This document shows, in pieces, positions 25,423 to 37,628 of a stretch of 64,000 bases of DNA. Each line of letters starts with the position of its first letter. The stretch's first letter is position 1. The stretch lies in NCBI GenBank assembly GCA_034359265.1, contig CP136890.1, positions 90,483,501 to 90,547,500 on the forward strand, given 5' to 3'. A model generated the notes under the pieces. The model did no database searches. It was not told where the DNA came from and worked only from the letters and a program-made list of their open reading frames with translations. A program made the position numbers and the translations under genes. This DNA comes from Canna indica. Lineage: Eukaryota > Streptophyta > Magnoliopsida > Zingiberales > Cannaceae.

Positions 25423-28400
25423 TCAATCTGGACAGATGTGCTGAGATAAATCATCCATAAGCGTTTTTGAATCAGATTCAATAATGATATTTTGATAGTT
25501 CATCTGCAAGGTAGTAAGAGCGGCTTCTTTAACTGCTAAGGCTTCTGCATCCAAAATAGAGTTAGCATGTTGGATATTTTTACAGCTAGTAAAGAGCACA
25601 TCATGCATAAAATTTCTAGCAACAATCCCTATACCTATATTATTATTACTATCAATAGAAGCATCACAATTGATCTTGATAATGTTAAGGGGAGGAACCA
25701 ACCATTGACGGTGCTTGGGGGCTTTAATATTTCTATTACCCTCAGGTATTTGGGTATCATCTAAAGCCTTTAGAAAAGTATTAATTTTCCTCATTAGGCA
25801 TTGAGGGAAAAACTGTCTTACCTGGTGCAATCTTTCATTTCTCAAATACCAAATAAACCATCAAGTTACGACAATCGACCTTCTATTTAAAGGATGAAAA
25901 GAATCATCACTAAGAAATAGAAGATTACTACCAAGTATCCAGGTTAGCATTATTTGGGAAAGGTATGGGAAGGTAATTTTGGAGCAAGTTAAAAACAGTG
26001 GTAGAGTAGTCATAGTAGTAAAAGATGTGTTCAAGTGTTTCAGCTTGTTTTCTATAGAGAACACATGTATCATTGGGGGAGAGGCCCATGGAGTGCAATC
26101 TGGATTTGGTAAGCAGTCTGCCATGCATAATTTTCCAAAGAAATTTTTTAATTTTGTTAGGGAGATCAAGCTTCCATAAGGCTTTCCAAGTAGCAGTATC
26201 TAAGTTCTCATGGAGATTGGAGTTAAGGAGAAAGGAATAGGCTGCAGCAGTGGTAACGTTTCCCCTCTTACTGTCCCTCCATACCCAAATATCATCATGG
26301 GGTTCCCAAGATAAGTCAAGAGTAGTAGTTCCCAACAATTTTCCCCAAACAATTCAAGACCAATAGTGTTGTTCCATTGTTGATTAATGATTAAGTAGCT
26401 AATCTCAGTGTTCAAGTTAATCTCATTACAGTTAATGAATGTCGGTTTCAAGCAAATAGGCAAATCTAAGCACCACTTATCAAGCAGTATGGAAGAATTT
26501 TTGCCAGAATTTATGACTCTGTTAAAGCCAGAATGCAGATGATGATATGCTTTGAGAAAGAGCCTCCAGGCCCAGGAACAGTGAGTAGGAGGGGAATGGT
26601 TGATAGCTGAAACATTAGGATATTTGGATTTGACCAAACTCACCCAAATAGTATTATGATTATTAAGGTATGCTTCAATTCTTTTAGCATTTAAAGAGAG
26701 GCTTTGAAGATACACATCATGAATACCAAGACCTCCTAAATGTTTAGGTAGACTAGTGGTTTGCCAAGAGATAAGATGCATACCAGCCTTATCCTTTTTA
26801 TTTTGCCAAAGAAAATTGCTAATGATGAAGTTCATTTTATCCACGTTCTTATTAGACAGCCAAGAGACTGGCATAGCATGAATAGGAATTGAAGTTAAAA
26901 CAGAGTTAATGAGAGTTAATTTCTCAGCTTGAGATAAGAAATTAGATTGCCAAGAACCTAATTTAGAGTTTAGTTGTTCAAAGAGGAATTCATGGGCATT
27001 ATCCGAAGGCCTTGAGGGGGAAATCATAGCACCTAAATATTTAAAAAGAAAGAGTCCTTCTTGCATGGAAAGTTTGTTACAAATGTTAGCTTTGATGGAA
27101 GGAAAGGTATGTTTAGGAAAGAAGATGACAGATTTATTAAAATTGACCTTTTGACCAGTGAGGTGAAAATAATGATCAAAGATAGTTTTGAAATTTTCAA
27201 TACTACTATCATTTGCTTTGAAAGCAAGGAGAATGTTATCAGCAAATATTAGATGACTAATAGACATATTATCATTTATGCTTACAGGAGTGATTATATT
27301 TTCATTAACAACTTTATTTATGAGGAGAGTTAAGGTTTGAGAAACTATAATATAGAGGAAAGGAGGTCCTCTTGTCTTATACTTCTATTTGATTGGAAGA
27401 AAGCAGAAAATTTTCCATTAATCATACAAGCAAAAGATGCAGAAGAGATACATGACTTGATCCAGCTAATAAAGATAGGAGAAAAAATACAAAACTCAAG
27501 AATATTGAATATAGCATTCCAAGATAAAGAATCATAGGCTTTCTTCAAATCAATTTTGATAAGAATATAAGACTTTTTACTTTTAGAGCCATAGATAGAA
27601 TGAGCTAACTCTTGAGTTATCAAGATGTTATCATGGATGGTACAGCCTTTTATAAAAGCAGATTGCTCCTTAGAAATAAGAGTGGGTAAGCAATTTTTCA
27701 ATATGTTCGCAATAAGTTTAGTTAAAATTATGTACGATAGGTTGCAAAGAGCAATAGGTCTGAATTCCTTCACCCTCTTAGGATTTTGACATTTAGGAAT
27801 AAATGTTAGGATTGTCTTATTCCAGTCATGAGGGAGAAAACTAGAATTATGAAAGTGATGAAAGCTTTTAAGGATGTCATCTGAAATGATACTTCGATAA
27901 TTTTTATAGAATTCAATGGTAAAGCCATCTATTCCAGGGCTCTTACCATTGGCCATGGATTTGATGGTATCCCATATTTCATTTTTAGAGAAAGGGGCAA
28001 TCAAAGAATGGTTAAAGTCAGAATTAACAGTAGGGTATATAAGTCATAGCTGGATAGTGAAGTTATGAGAGGATGAATGAGACCAAAGATTTTGGTAGAA
28101 TTTAGAAAATTCATTAAGAATGTTGTTATCCTCAGATATAGTGTTACCTTCCTCAGAAATGATAGAAGAAATGTGATTAATTCTTCTACGGGAGGTAACC
28201 ATACGGTGGAAATAGACCGTATTTCTATCTCCATCAAGGTACCATTTGAGTTAGCCTTTGCCTATCATTTCAAGCTTATTTGTCTCTGGAGAGCAATAGC
28301 TTTATTGTTTAGAGAAGAGAGATTTGTTTGTTCAAAGGTAGATAAGTTTTGGCTTGCTTCTTTAAGCTCTAAGTTATAGATAAGACCTTGGGTAATCTTA

Positions 28401-29262
28401 AGGTTACCCAAGAAGTCTTTGTTCCAATTTGATAGGGCATGCCTAGTAGCAGAAAGTTGTAAATGAAGCTTAGATTGGGGGGTAATGGTTTGAAAAGGTT
28501 TAGTCCAAGCTTTATTTACAATATCATAGGATTCCGGGTAATCAGGCCAGAAATTTTGAAATTTGAAAAACTTATTGCCTCTACTCGAGTCTGGGTTAAG
28601 ACTGATTTGAAGAGGGTTATGATCAGAAGCATTTCTGAAAATGTGCTTAACAGTAGATTTACCAAAGAAATGAAGCCAAGAAGAGTTAGAAAAAACCCTA
28701 TCTAATCTTACAAGAATTCTAAGGTCTCCTATCCTATTGTTACACCAAGTAAACCTAGGTCCAGAGAAACCTAGATCAATAAGACTAGAGTTTGTAATAA
28801 AATTCCTAAATTCTCTAATGTTATGATTTATCCTAAAGGGCGAGCCCCCTTTTTATCTTCTTTATCTAGAATATAATTAAAATCACCCATTATTAGCCAA
28901 GGGTAAGAAGACAAGTCAATATTGGAAAGATTATTCTAGAGAACATTTCTTAATAAATGATTAGTATTTGCATAAATGGAGGATAGAATAAATGGAGTGA
29001 AATTATTAAAGGAAACAATAATATGAATTACATCAGGTTGGATAGAAATCACCTTAGTTGATACAACAAAAGAATTCCAAGCTAAAATGATACCTCTTGA
29101 GGCACCATTAGAGGGGGAGGAAACCCATTGCCAATTTCTACCAAGCTTATGAATAAAATTAACAACAACAGAGTCTAAAACATGCGTTTCTTGCAAAGAA
29201 AGAAAATTAACATTGAGATTCTTAATAAATGAGAAAATTCTGTCCAAAACAGGATTTTTCAT
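25423..29262 (-). pseudogene. LINE ORF2: endonuclease, RT, zf-RVT, RNase H (broken)
   Basis: The endonuclease (about 29262-28250) has FLSLQETHV and stops. RT spans 28004-27345 (NGKSPGIDGFTIEFYK, KEFRPIALCNLSY, KIDLKKAYDSLSW) and 27267-26200. The second frame gives the palm box as FADN at 27235-27246, where LINE reverse transcriptases have FADD; the Asp-to-Asn change should kill polymerisation. A zf-RVT block (CVLYRKQAETLEHIF) follows near 26060. RNase H (25845-25423) looks complete, with INCDAS, ILDAEALAVKEA and IIESDS as its D-E-D acids. The 355-codon palm/thumb frame is still open, so decay is modest. Confidence 0.88.
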
Positions 29263-29281
29263 AACACCCCTAAGATTCCAG

Positions 29282-31111
29282 TTAATGATTTACATGGATT
29301 ACTAATGCTAGGTTATTTGAAACATCCATATCCTCAGTTGAGGTGTTAGGAGAGGGACTAGGAGAAGCCCTAGGTCTCTTACTTGAAGAGGGGGCAGAAG
29401 GTAAAGCAAGGTATTCATTCCTATTCTGAGATTTTAGGAAAGATTTCTTTTGTTTACCCTTTTTTAAAATTGGAGTTTCCTTAGGGGGAGTTTGGGAATT
29501 AAATATAAGAGAAACCTCTTGAACCAAGGTGTCAAGGGCTTCTTGAGGGCTTGTCTTATTGATTGGTTGAGATCTAGTGTCAAGCATCTTATGAGTATCC
29601 TTAGTTTTGGTGCTATCTTTATTTTGATTGGGAGGATCTTTGTTAACTTTAGGGGGGAATGTCCCCTTATCACTCATAGCAAAATTTTTGATATTTAATC
29701 TGAGTTTTCTTCTACCAATAGAGTCCCTAGAGATTTTTTCTTTCAAGGTATTTTTTTGGGGAGGATTTCTGTCAGGGGGATTCTTACGAGTCAAAGTAGG
29801 GTTTTCCTCATGGGAGGAAGAGTTTGGGACAAAATTTGAAGGGTTTGAATATCTAGGACCACTCTCATTGGGCCGAGAGTCGGATTTGAAGGTGGGAGGT
29901 TTCTGGCGGTTTCGCCTTCTAGTTACTTGGATCCAAGGTCCAAAAAGAGGCTCATCAAAGTCAGTGTTCTGAGGGGTACTAGAGTTTTCATCCTTATTTA
30001 AGGGAGTGTTCTTTTCAACAGTAACATGCTTAGTATTAGCACTATCTAGGTTAGGCAGAACATTTGAATAAATATTATTTTCAGGGCAAGTTGCCTCTCT
30101 ATGGCCAACATGGCGATATTTAAAACACACAGAAGGCAGATTCTCATATAATATAGGTTGAAAGAAATTTGAATCCGGCAGATTAATCCAAACACCTTGT
30201 TTGATAGGGTTGGAGAGCTCAATTTCAATACAAACTCTTATATATTTGTCTCTCTGAAATTCAAATGAGCGGTTATCAATAGTAATCAATTTGCCAATAC
30301 TGCTTGCAATTAGATTGACCGAAGTAGGATTCTAGGGTTCAAGCGGCAAAGCATGAATACGAATCCAAACTGGGGCTGAAGAAAAGGTTTCCATCCATAG
30401 ACGGAAAAAAGGTTTCCAAAGGACAAACCGAATAATGTCTCCCCTGCAGGACCAAGGTCCACCAGAGAGAACAGTAGTCGCCTGTTCTTGGGTACTAAAT
30501 CGGAAAACAAAAAAACCTTCTTCGATATCAAGAACATTTTTAAGGCTATAAGAAGACCATAGGTTGAAAGCCCATCGAGAAATTATCGGTGAGGGGGCCG
30601 GTTTGCCCAAAAAATTACCAATCAAAGAAGCCTGCTAAGGGCTTTGCCATTCTTGTATTTGTTCAATCGAAAAAGAAACGATACTGGAAGATTGTGACTG
30701 AATACTAGACAGAGTGGAAGAAGTTACCGGATTCGCATTTTTAGGATTTGAACCTCTTAAGATCTAAGCCCAAGATAAGGAATTTGTACCCGGTAGTGAG
30801 GATCCTTTGTGCAAACCAGTCGGAGTTGGTGAAGAGTGAGGCCCCTTCTCGAATTTCTGATCTTGGTCGGTATGCGACAAATTAGGGTTTACCTTTTCAC
30901 CCATCTTTTTGTTAGCAGTGGGGGATTCCTCCATGTGCTCGTGAATCTTCGATACAAGACCATCGATACCCAGCGAAGGGTCTGATCCATCCTTCGGAAC
31001 CCCTTTTTCGGGGTTAGGGTTTAGAAACTCGCTCGACATCGCCATGGCGGGTTCCGATTCAGACATCAAGACATCGAGGGAGTGGAGAGGGAGAGGAGGG
31101 GAGGGGATCAT
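29282..31111 (-). pseudogene. LINE ORF1: gag-like DUF4283/zinc-knuckle protein (broken)
   Basis: Starts at ATG 31109-31111 with a Pro-rich N-terminus. It is interrupted by a stop near 30764 and others to 30625, then continues through a DUF4283 domain (30625-30332: DIEEGFFVFRFS, APVWIRIHALPLEP). After a stop near 30332 it runs from 30289 to 29282 with a degenerate knuckle, CFKYRHVGHREATC, in which the second Cys is Tyr. The Pro/Lys/Ser-rich tail ends at 29282-29284. It is homologous in order and motifs to ORF1 at 2984-5003. Confidence 0.85.
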
Positions 31112-31189
31112 CAGAGGGAGAAGAGTCGATCGCCAAAGATGTCGCCGTTGTCGCGCTAGGGCTCACACGAGACGACATCCTATTGCACA

Positions 31190-31213
31190 ATATATATATA
31201 TATATATATATAT
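31190..31213 (+). repeat. (TA)n microsatellite at LINE 5' end
   Basis: About twelve TA units lie between the LINE leader and its right target duplication. Confidence 0.95.
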
Positions 31214-31248
31214 TAGAATCTTAATTTTGGTAATTTTAATTACATATT

Positions 31249-31800
31249 AGTCATGGTAAAAATGCTTGTTGCGCAAATATATAATTATATTATTTTATTT
31301 AAAAAAATATGAATAATTAAATAAATTTATGTTATTCCAAATTAAATAATTATTATGAAACTATTATTTTTTAAATTAAAGTGATATTTATAAAAATATT
31401 AATATTGCTTACTAAAGTATTATATATTAGATATTACAATATTCATTGTAAAGCTAAATTATTTATATATTAAATTAGTCATTAAATATAATAATAATTA
31501 ATATATCAATAATTGAATTAATAAAATTATAAAATTGTTTGTGAATTAATATTTTTTTTAGACATACGAGTATTTAACCTTTGAAGAAATATTAAACATT
31601 AACAATATATGCAAATTTCTACCATAATCCAATAAATAAATAAGCTAGTTCATCATTTATCACCTGAATAATAATATACTTTTTAATTAAAATTTTATTT
31701 ATTTAATTTTTGATATCAACAGTATCAAAACAAAAAGAACACTTCAATCTGATAACATCAAATACATCACAAACTATCAAATTGATATCAATTCTAGTCC
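31249..31800. other. Very AT-rich spacer
   Basis: No gene. 31700-31800 contains a near-duplicate (ATCACAAACTATCAAATTGATATCAATTCTAGTCC) of the phrase found inside the left Mutator-like inverted repeat. The outer end of that repeat may therefore have been duplicated or rearranged here. Confidence 0.6.
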
Positions 31801-32053
31801 TTTTCACAAATCTAGCCCAAACTTTTATTTGTATCAATTATATCACAAACTATCAAATCGATATCAATTCTAGTCCGACGTCAGATGCCCACCAATTTCA
31901 CCGTTAGATGCTGACGTGGCATCTAACTCACCATATTAAAAATTAATTTTTTTATAATCACGTTGCCTCATCATCATTTAATTAAAAATATTTTTTTAAT
32001 ATCAAATTTTAACTTACAGCCTATGCCACGTCAGCTATTAAAATATTTTTTTT
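31801..32053 (+). repeat. Left terminal inverted repeat of the Mutator-like element
   Basis: Pairs with 51000-51288: shared runs include TTTTCACAAATCTAG, TTTTTATTTGTATCAATT, CCGACGTCAGATGC, CAATTTCACCGTTAG, ATTTAATTAAAAATATTTTTT and TTTTAACTTACAGCCTATG.CACG. Confidence 0.88.
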
Positions 32054-32261
32054 TTGAAAAAACCCCTTCTCCCCCATGAATCCCATCTCCTTCTCCCCCG
32101 AGCCACTGCTCGTCGTGCTCGTCGTTGGGTGCCTGTCGCCGTCGCCTTCTCACTCGTGAAGCCGGTTGTCATCATCGGGCGCATCGCTCATTGCTTGAGA
32201 TCGCCGAAATCCTTATTGCCTGAGATCGCTCATTGCTTGATCACCACAGGTATTCCCTTCG

Positions 32262-32465
32262 TCTAGGGTTTATCCTTAGCGTCTGTTTGAACCAACTACG
32301 GTGATTTTACTTTTCTTCTAGGGTTTATCTGCCGTCTAAGGTTCAGGTTTTATTCTTGACGTCTAGGGTTTAGGTTCTATCCTTGATGTGTAGGGTTTAG
32401 GTTCTATCCTTGACGTCTAGGGTTCAGATTCTATCCTTGACGCCTAGGGTTCAATTTTAGGTTGG
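32262..32465 (+). repeat. Degenerate ~28-bp leader repeats (CTAGGGTTTAGG..)
   Basis: Four to five copies of a unit like TCTAGGGTTTAGGTTCTATCCTTGACG lie between the inverted repeat and the GRF zinc-finger gene. Each carries a telo-box-like TAGGGTTT core. Confidence 0.8.
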
Positions 32466-32525
32466 CTGCAAATTTTTATTATTGTTTTTAATTGCTTAAT
32501 TTCTAATATCATATTGGTTAATTTC

Positions 32526-32990
32526 ATGGCATCAAGATCAAGATCAACATCAAGAGCAACTCAGATCGATGAAGTATGTATAACCTCGTCAATATCTATA
32601 CCATTTTGTGATCATGAGCTTTCGGCTTGCTTGTTAACATCAAATACAAGAAAAAATCCCGCGAGAAGATTCTGGAGATGCATACGTTGGAAGGTACATA
32701 TATTCACATATATTCAGTTTTTAATAAATAATTTATTCTAATATTACTAAGTAATTATTCCTGATATATAGGATGCTGACGATTGCCATTTTTTTGAATG
32801 GTATGATCCTCCGTATTCTGGGCGTGCAAAAGAAGCATTGCAAAATTTGACAATCGACAAAGAAAATATGAGACAACACATTATGTTACTTGAGCAAAAG
32901 AATGAAATTCTTGTCAACAAAGTGGCGATGCAAGCGAATATAATGAGTAGAATGGAAAAGGAGAACAAGAAGATGAAATTCCATATTTGA
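32526..32990 (+). CDS. GRF-type zinc-finger/coiled-coil protein carried by the Mutator-like element
   Basis: Two exons, 32526-32693 and 32772-32990 (intron GT 32694, AG 32771), give an intact 128-residue protein. Residues 28-68 match the GRF zinc-finger pattern: C28-x-H30, NPARRFWRC (C52) and DCHFFEWYD (C61), with His in place of the usual second Cys. Residues about 75-128 form a short heptad-rich helix with many Lys, Glu and Met. The gene faces the transposase gene, as mudrB faces mudrA in maize MuDR, but mudrB is not known to me to be a GRF protein. GRF fingers bind single-stranded DNA in some proteins, so an accessory role in transposition is possible, but this is inference. ATG 32526 was chosen because no other in-frame ATG lies upstream within the open frame. 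Confidence 0.75.
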
Positions 32991-33049
32991 TTATTATGTT
33001 GTATTTGGATTGTAGTATGCATGGGTATGTACACTTTAATGTGAGCTCG

Positions 33050-34480
33050 TGTGAAATGATACTATGTAATTTGAAACAAGCTTATAATATCAGTTTCACT
33101 TATGTTAAGTATTAGTTTTATTAGTTTGGATTGTATTTGAATTGTATCAGTTTCACTTTTATTAATTATTAGTTTGGATTATTTTAGTTTTGTTAAGTAT
33201 CAGTTTCAATTTTATATGGATTGTTTTGTTAAGTATCAGTTTTATCAGTTTTGCTAAGTTTCATTGATATCACTGATATGAAACTGATATTAGTGATACT
33301 GATATCTCATATCTAAGTTTCAATGAAATTGAAACTGATATCATATCACCGATATCAGTTTCAATTATTGATATCAGTATCATTGAAACTGAAATTGAAA
33401 CTTAACAAAATTGATCAGTGATATCTCATAACAAAACTGAAGTTTCATATCAATGAAACTTAACAAAACTGATAAAAATAAACTGCAAAAGATATATCAG
33501 TTTCATATCTAACTGCAAAAAATTTCGTGATATTAGTATCAGTGATATCAAAATGAATAAATCAACATGCTTCAAGGAACTGATACAATTTTAATTTTAA
33601 GCTTCACTGATATACTTCAACCAAATCACTGATCAGTGATATCAGTATCAGTGGTATCAGTTTCAATGAAACTGAAACTGATATCATATCACTGATATGA
33701 AACTTCAACCATTTCATTATCCAAAACTATATCTATGTTATATATCAAATTATTGAAACTTCAAACTATATCTCTGTTACAAACCTAAACTGAAACTGAT
33801 ATCATATGAAACTTCAACCATTTCAAACTATATCTCTGTTACAAGCCTAAACTGAAACTGAGACTTCATATCAAACCATATTAAGTTTTGTTAAGTATGA
33901 GTTTGGATTATTTCAGTTTTGTTAAGTATCAGTTGCACTTTTATATGGATTTTATATCAAACCATCACTGATATCAGTGATATCAATGAAACTTAACAAA
34001 ATTGGTAAAAATGAACTGCAAAAGATATATCAATTTCATATTTGACTGCAAAAAATTCAGTGATATCGGTATCAGTGATATCAAAATGAACACATCATCC
34101 TGCTTCAATTTTAAGCTTCACTGATATACTTCAATATCAAACTGAACATATACCAAGTTTTTGAAAGTGATATATAAAAAGTGAAACTGAAATTGATATC
34201 ACTGATATCAGTTTCATATCAGTGATATCAATGAAACTTAACAAAACTGATAAAAATGAACTGCAAAAGATATATCTCTGTTACATGCCTAAACTGAGAC
34301 TGAGACTTCATATCACTTCAACCATTTCAATCTATATCCCTATTACAAGCCTAAACTGAAACTGAGACTTCATATCAAACCATATTAATAGTTACATATC
34401 ATTGTTTCAAAAGTATCATATCAGTGTCACTATCCAAAAATATATCACTGTTTCAATAGTTACATATTAGTGTTAGTATC
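33050..34480. repeat. Zone of degenerate palindromic words (ACTGATATCAGT / GAAACTGATATC)
   Basis: About 1.4 kb built mostly from variants of TGATATCAGT, GAAACTGATATC, ACTTAACAAAACTGATAAAAATGAACTGC and AAAAGATATATCAGTTTCATAT, in both orientations. There is no fixed unit length. The same words recur at 35095-35230 and in a transposase intron at 37490-37600. No ORF is present. It lies between the 3' ends of the two convergent genes of the Mutator-like element. Confidence 0.85.
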
Positions 34481-34534
34481 CAAAAATATATCACTGTTTG
34501 AAAACATATATCATTCCAAAACATATAAGTGATA

Positions 34535-37500
34535 TCAATTTAATGTGTCATTTGGTGGTGCACCATGTTGGGAAGCTTGAACAATTGGTGATGTTTGGGA
34601 AGCTTGAACAATTGGTGGTGTTTGTGAAGCTTGAAGTGGATGCACATCACGTGATGATTGGACCCTCATATCACGTTCATGAATAACTGAGCCACTCCAT
34701 TATCCGCGAGATGAGCATATTGATAAACTCGAATCGGGCATCTAACGATAACCAAATATGATTGAAAATATAATTAATTTGATAATTTTAAATACACAAC
34801 TAATTACTCTAAAATAGGTATTTCCGATCTCTTCGCCTACAAAAACTCCAAAACCTTGAGATGCCATTGCTCTTTCCCTACAAACAGCCTAGGAAGCATA
34901 TTAAAGGAGTTAATAGTTCTTAAATAATTATAAACTATTATGAAGAAAATAAATGAGATAGAAAATTTTACTGCAACATGGCTTCCATGAACTCTAGCTC
35001 CCCTACTACCTCTTTCACTAGTAGTTCTACCTTTTCCTCTAGAAGATGATGATCGCAACCTTCCTGAATTTTCAATTTGTGCCTACAACAATCATCATTT
35101 TTCGTATCAGTATCAGTTTCAGAAACTGATATCTATTTGATATTAATTCTGAAATTGATATCTCATATCAGTTATCAGAAACCCTAAAACCCTATGTATT
35201 AAACTGATATTACTATGTATAAAAATGAACACATAAAATCTCTATATCAGTAGCCGATGGAGATGCTAATGCCCTAAGCGGATAACTTCTTATGTTGTGC
35301 CCATCTTGCTTGCATAAGCTACAACTCATAAATACGCCTCTTTTGGATACTCTTGAACTACTCTCCTTCTTTTTTCCTTTGGCTGCCCGAGCATCTTTTT
35401 CATTAATGGAGGCAAAACATGAGGCCCTTCAACTTGTGGCCACTATCCTTTCCGATCAATGGCTCCATAAGAAACTCATATGTCTTTAAATATGCCTCAT
35501 TCTTGTAGTAATTGTCTACGTAATTGTCTGGATCTTCTTTAAGCCAAACTATGCATGATATAACATGATTGCAAGGTATCCCAGATATGTCCCAGTATCG
35601 ACATGAACATTTGCGATCTGATAGGTTAACAACATGCAACCTCTCCATTTGTTGAACCTCAAACTTCAAATTCCCTGCAGGCGTAACATGGCAAAATTCG
35701 GTTTCCCTCTTATTTTTCTTTAGCTTTTTTCTTATGTTCGGACATATCTCATCATTACTTCTCAACATCAGTTCCCTCTTAGCTTGCATCCTGGCCATTA
35801 CCAATCGACGTATATCTTCAAGCATATCAATTATATGCTTTGATCTCGCCTTCAATATATATCCATTGAATGTCTCACTTAAATTATTTGTAGGGATAAT
35901 AACCAAATTTGCCCCTGAAGTATTGAAAAAGGTGCAAATTTGTCCATCAACTATGTTTTTTATCAAAATTATCATCGACGTTACATAATTGGATCATTTT
36001 TGCCCTTCTCGTTAAAGGAAGTTCATGTCAGCAAACGAAATCTCACGTGGCAAGTGCAGCTCGGCCACATAAGATGCCACGATGAAAAATGATATGTGGC
36101 AATTTATGTACTGACTAGGGCAATTTTGGCCCAAAACATATTTAAATGGGCAAATCTAAACCTTTTTCAATACTTTAGAGGCAAATTTGCACCATTTACA
36201 ATACTTCAGGGGCAAATTTGCATATTTTTCAATAATTTAGAGATAAATTTTGCATGTTTCCCTTGAATAAAATATATATAGTGCCAAAACAACGTGTTTT
36301 ATATTCATTGCACGATTTCTGCAAGTTTGGTTTCTATCTTAGAATTTGAACAACTACTTTAGTATATTTTTTGAGAAATATAAATTTTAAAGATGAAACA
36401 AAAATAATATTAAAAAATATATTTGTTAATTACTAAAATAAAAACTTGATTAAATTTAATTATTAGTAACTGGTCCATCCCTGCCTGAAGTTCGAGGATA
36501 ATCCCGTCCCAATTCAAAATTGGGACGAGACCGGGATAAAATTACGATGCTTCATATTCGGGACTAAGACTGAGACACATATTTGTGTCCCGACTCAAAA
36601 TTGGGACGGGATCGAGACATACCAAATCTCGACCAATCCGACCTGAACTAACCCCTACTATGTTGGTTGGTTTCTTATTATAATGATAAGTGACTAAAAC
36701 TATTCATATCTTTGAGTAAACACTTCAGTTACAATACAAAGTATAATTGTAATTGTCAAGCTTATATTTTCTTGATTTTGGTAAAGATGATATCAACATT
36801 ATTCTTATAGTGTTAATTAGAATCACATTAATGATAATAATATATTAAAAAATGATTAAATTTGCCCTTGAAGTATTAAAAAGGGTGCAAATTTATCCCT
36901 AAAGTATTGAAAAAGATTCATATTTGCCCATTTAAATATGTTTTGGGCCAAAATTGCTCTTGTCACTACATAATTGTCACATGTCATTTTCCATCGGCAT
37001 CTTATGTGGCCGAGCTGCACTTGCCACGTGGGATTCCGTTTGCTGACGTGGACTTCCGTTAATGAGAAGGGCAAAAATGATCCAATTATGTAACATCGAG
37101 GGCAATTTTGATAAAAAAATATAGTTGATGGGCAAATTTGCACATTTTTCAATACTTCAAGGGTAAATTTGACATTTTTCCCTTATTTGTAATTGGTTCA
37201 CACTTAGAAATTGTGCTGATAAAAGCTTGGCAAAATTTTTGCACTCTAATAGCCGTGAAGTCTTGATGTGCCCGAGTTGAAATAGCTGCAAGTTCATTCA
37301 AATGTCGGTTGAAGTCCGACTGCAAAGTGCATCTAACGATTCTCCAAAAGCAAGATTTTAAAGTATGACCAACATGCTTTTTTCCCCAATTTGCGTATAC
37401 ATGCCTAGCACAATTTCTGTGCTCAGCGACAGGAACTCTATTTTTAATGGCATATTCAAGCCCCTACAACATAAATAAAAACTATCAATTTTAGAAACTA

Positions 37501-37628
37501 CAACATATACTGAAATCAGTTTCAAAAACTACTAATTGTTGATATCAAGTATCCGTTCAATATTAAAAATAAACTTCTGATATTAAAAATTATCTTCTGT
37601 TGATCACTAACAAGCGTCCAACCATACC
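34535..37628 (-). pseudogene. Mutator-like transposase, C-terminal part
   Basis: Downstream half of the MULE transposase, split from its N-terminal half by the hAT. Parts in order: WTLVSDQQK (37620-37590); an intron with a mutated donor (AT instead of GT) to AG near 37465; an exon 37464-37192 (GLEYAIKNRVPVAEHRNCARH through SKCEPITNN); the nested element 35893-37182; then LSETFNGYI to about 35410, holding the SWIM finger CSCRYWDISGIPCNHVISC. Frameshifts near 35430 and 35345 precede a knuckle CSLCKQDGHNIRSY whose last Cys is Tyr. A basic RSSSSRGKGR tail (about 35070-34990) and a last exon with 9-residue ASQTxPIVQ repeats end at TGA 34535-34537. The protein would cut at the element ends, but this copy is broken. 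Confidence 0.87.
35893..37182. mobile_element. Non-autonomous Mutator-like element nested in the transposase
   Basis: A 1290-bp element bounded by 9-bp duplications TTATTTGTA (35884-35892 and 37183-37191). Its inverted repeats are about 330-350 bp long and start GGGATAATAACCAAATTTGCCC and GGGAAAAATGTCAAATTTACCC. The arms share CACGTGGCAAGTGCAGCTCG and GGCCCAAAACATATTTAAAT. The ~600-bp middle is AT-rich and non-coding, with a short inverted CAAAATTGGGACG motif (about 36517 and 36595). Removing it rejoins the host frame exactly at ITNN-LSE. Confidence 0.95.

Larger units (their letters stand above)
25174..31230 (-). mobile_element. Full-length L1-type LINE with perfect 18-bp target duplication
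   Basis: A 6.06-kb minus-strand LINE with leader, ORF1, ORF2 and poly-A tail (T-run at 25172-25180 on the plus strand). The 18-bp sequence TAATTTTAATTACATATT is present unchanged at 25156-25173 and 31231-31248, which fixes both ends. The identical duplications point to a fairly recent insertion, yet both ORFs carry stops and the RT active site is altered. Confidence 0.93.

Noticed and set aside
29628..29972. 114-codon plus-strand ORF
   Set aside because: Shadow of LINE ORF1 on the opposite strand.
31690..31800. Possible outer end of the left MULE inverted repeat
   Set aside because: Sequence outside 31801 does not match the outer 35 bp of the right arm, and no 9-bp duplication was found.
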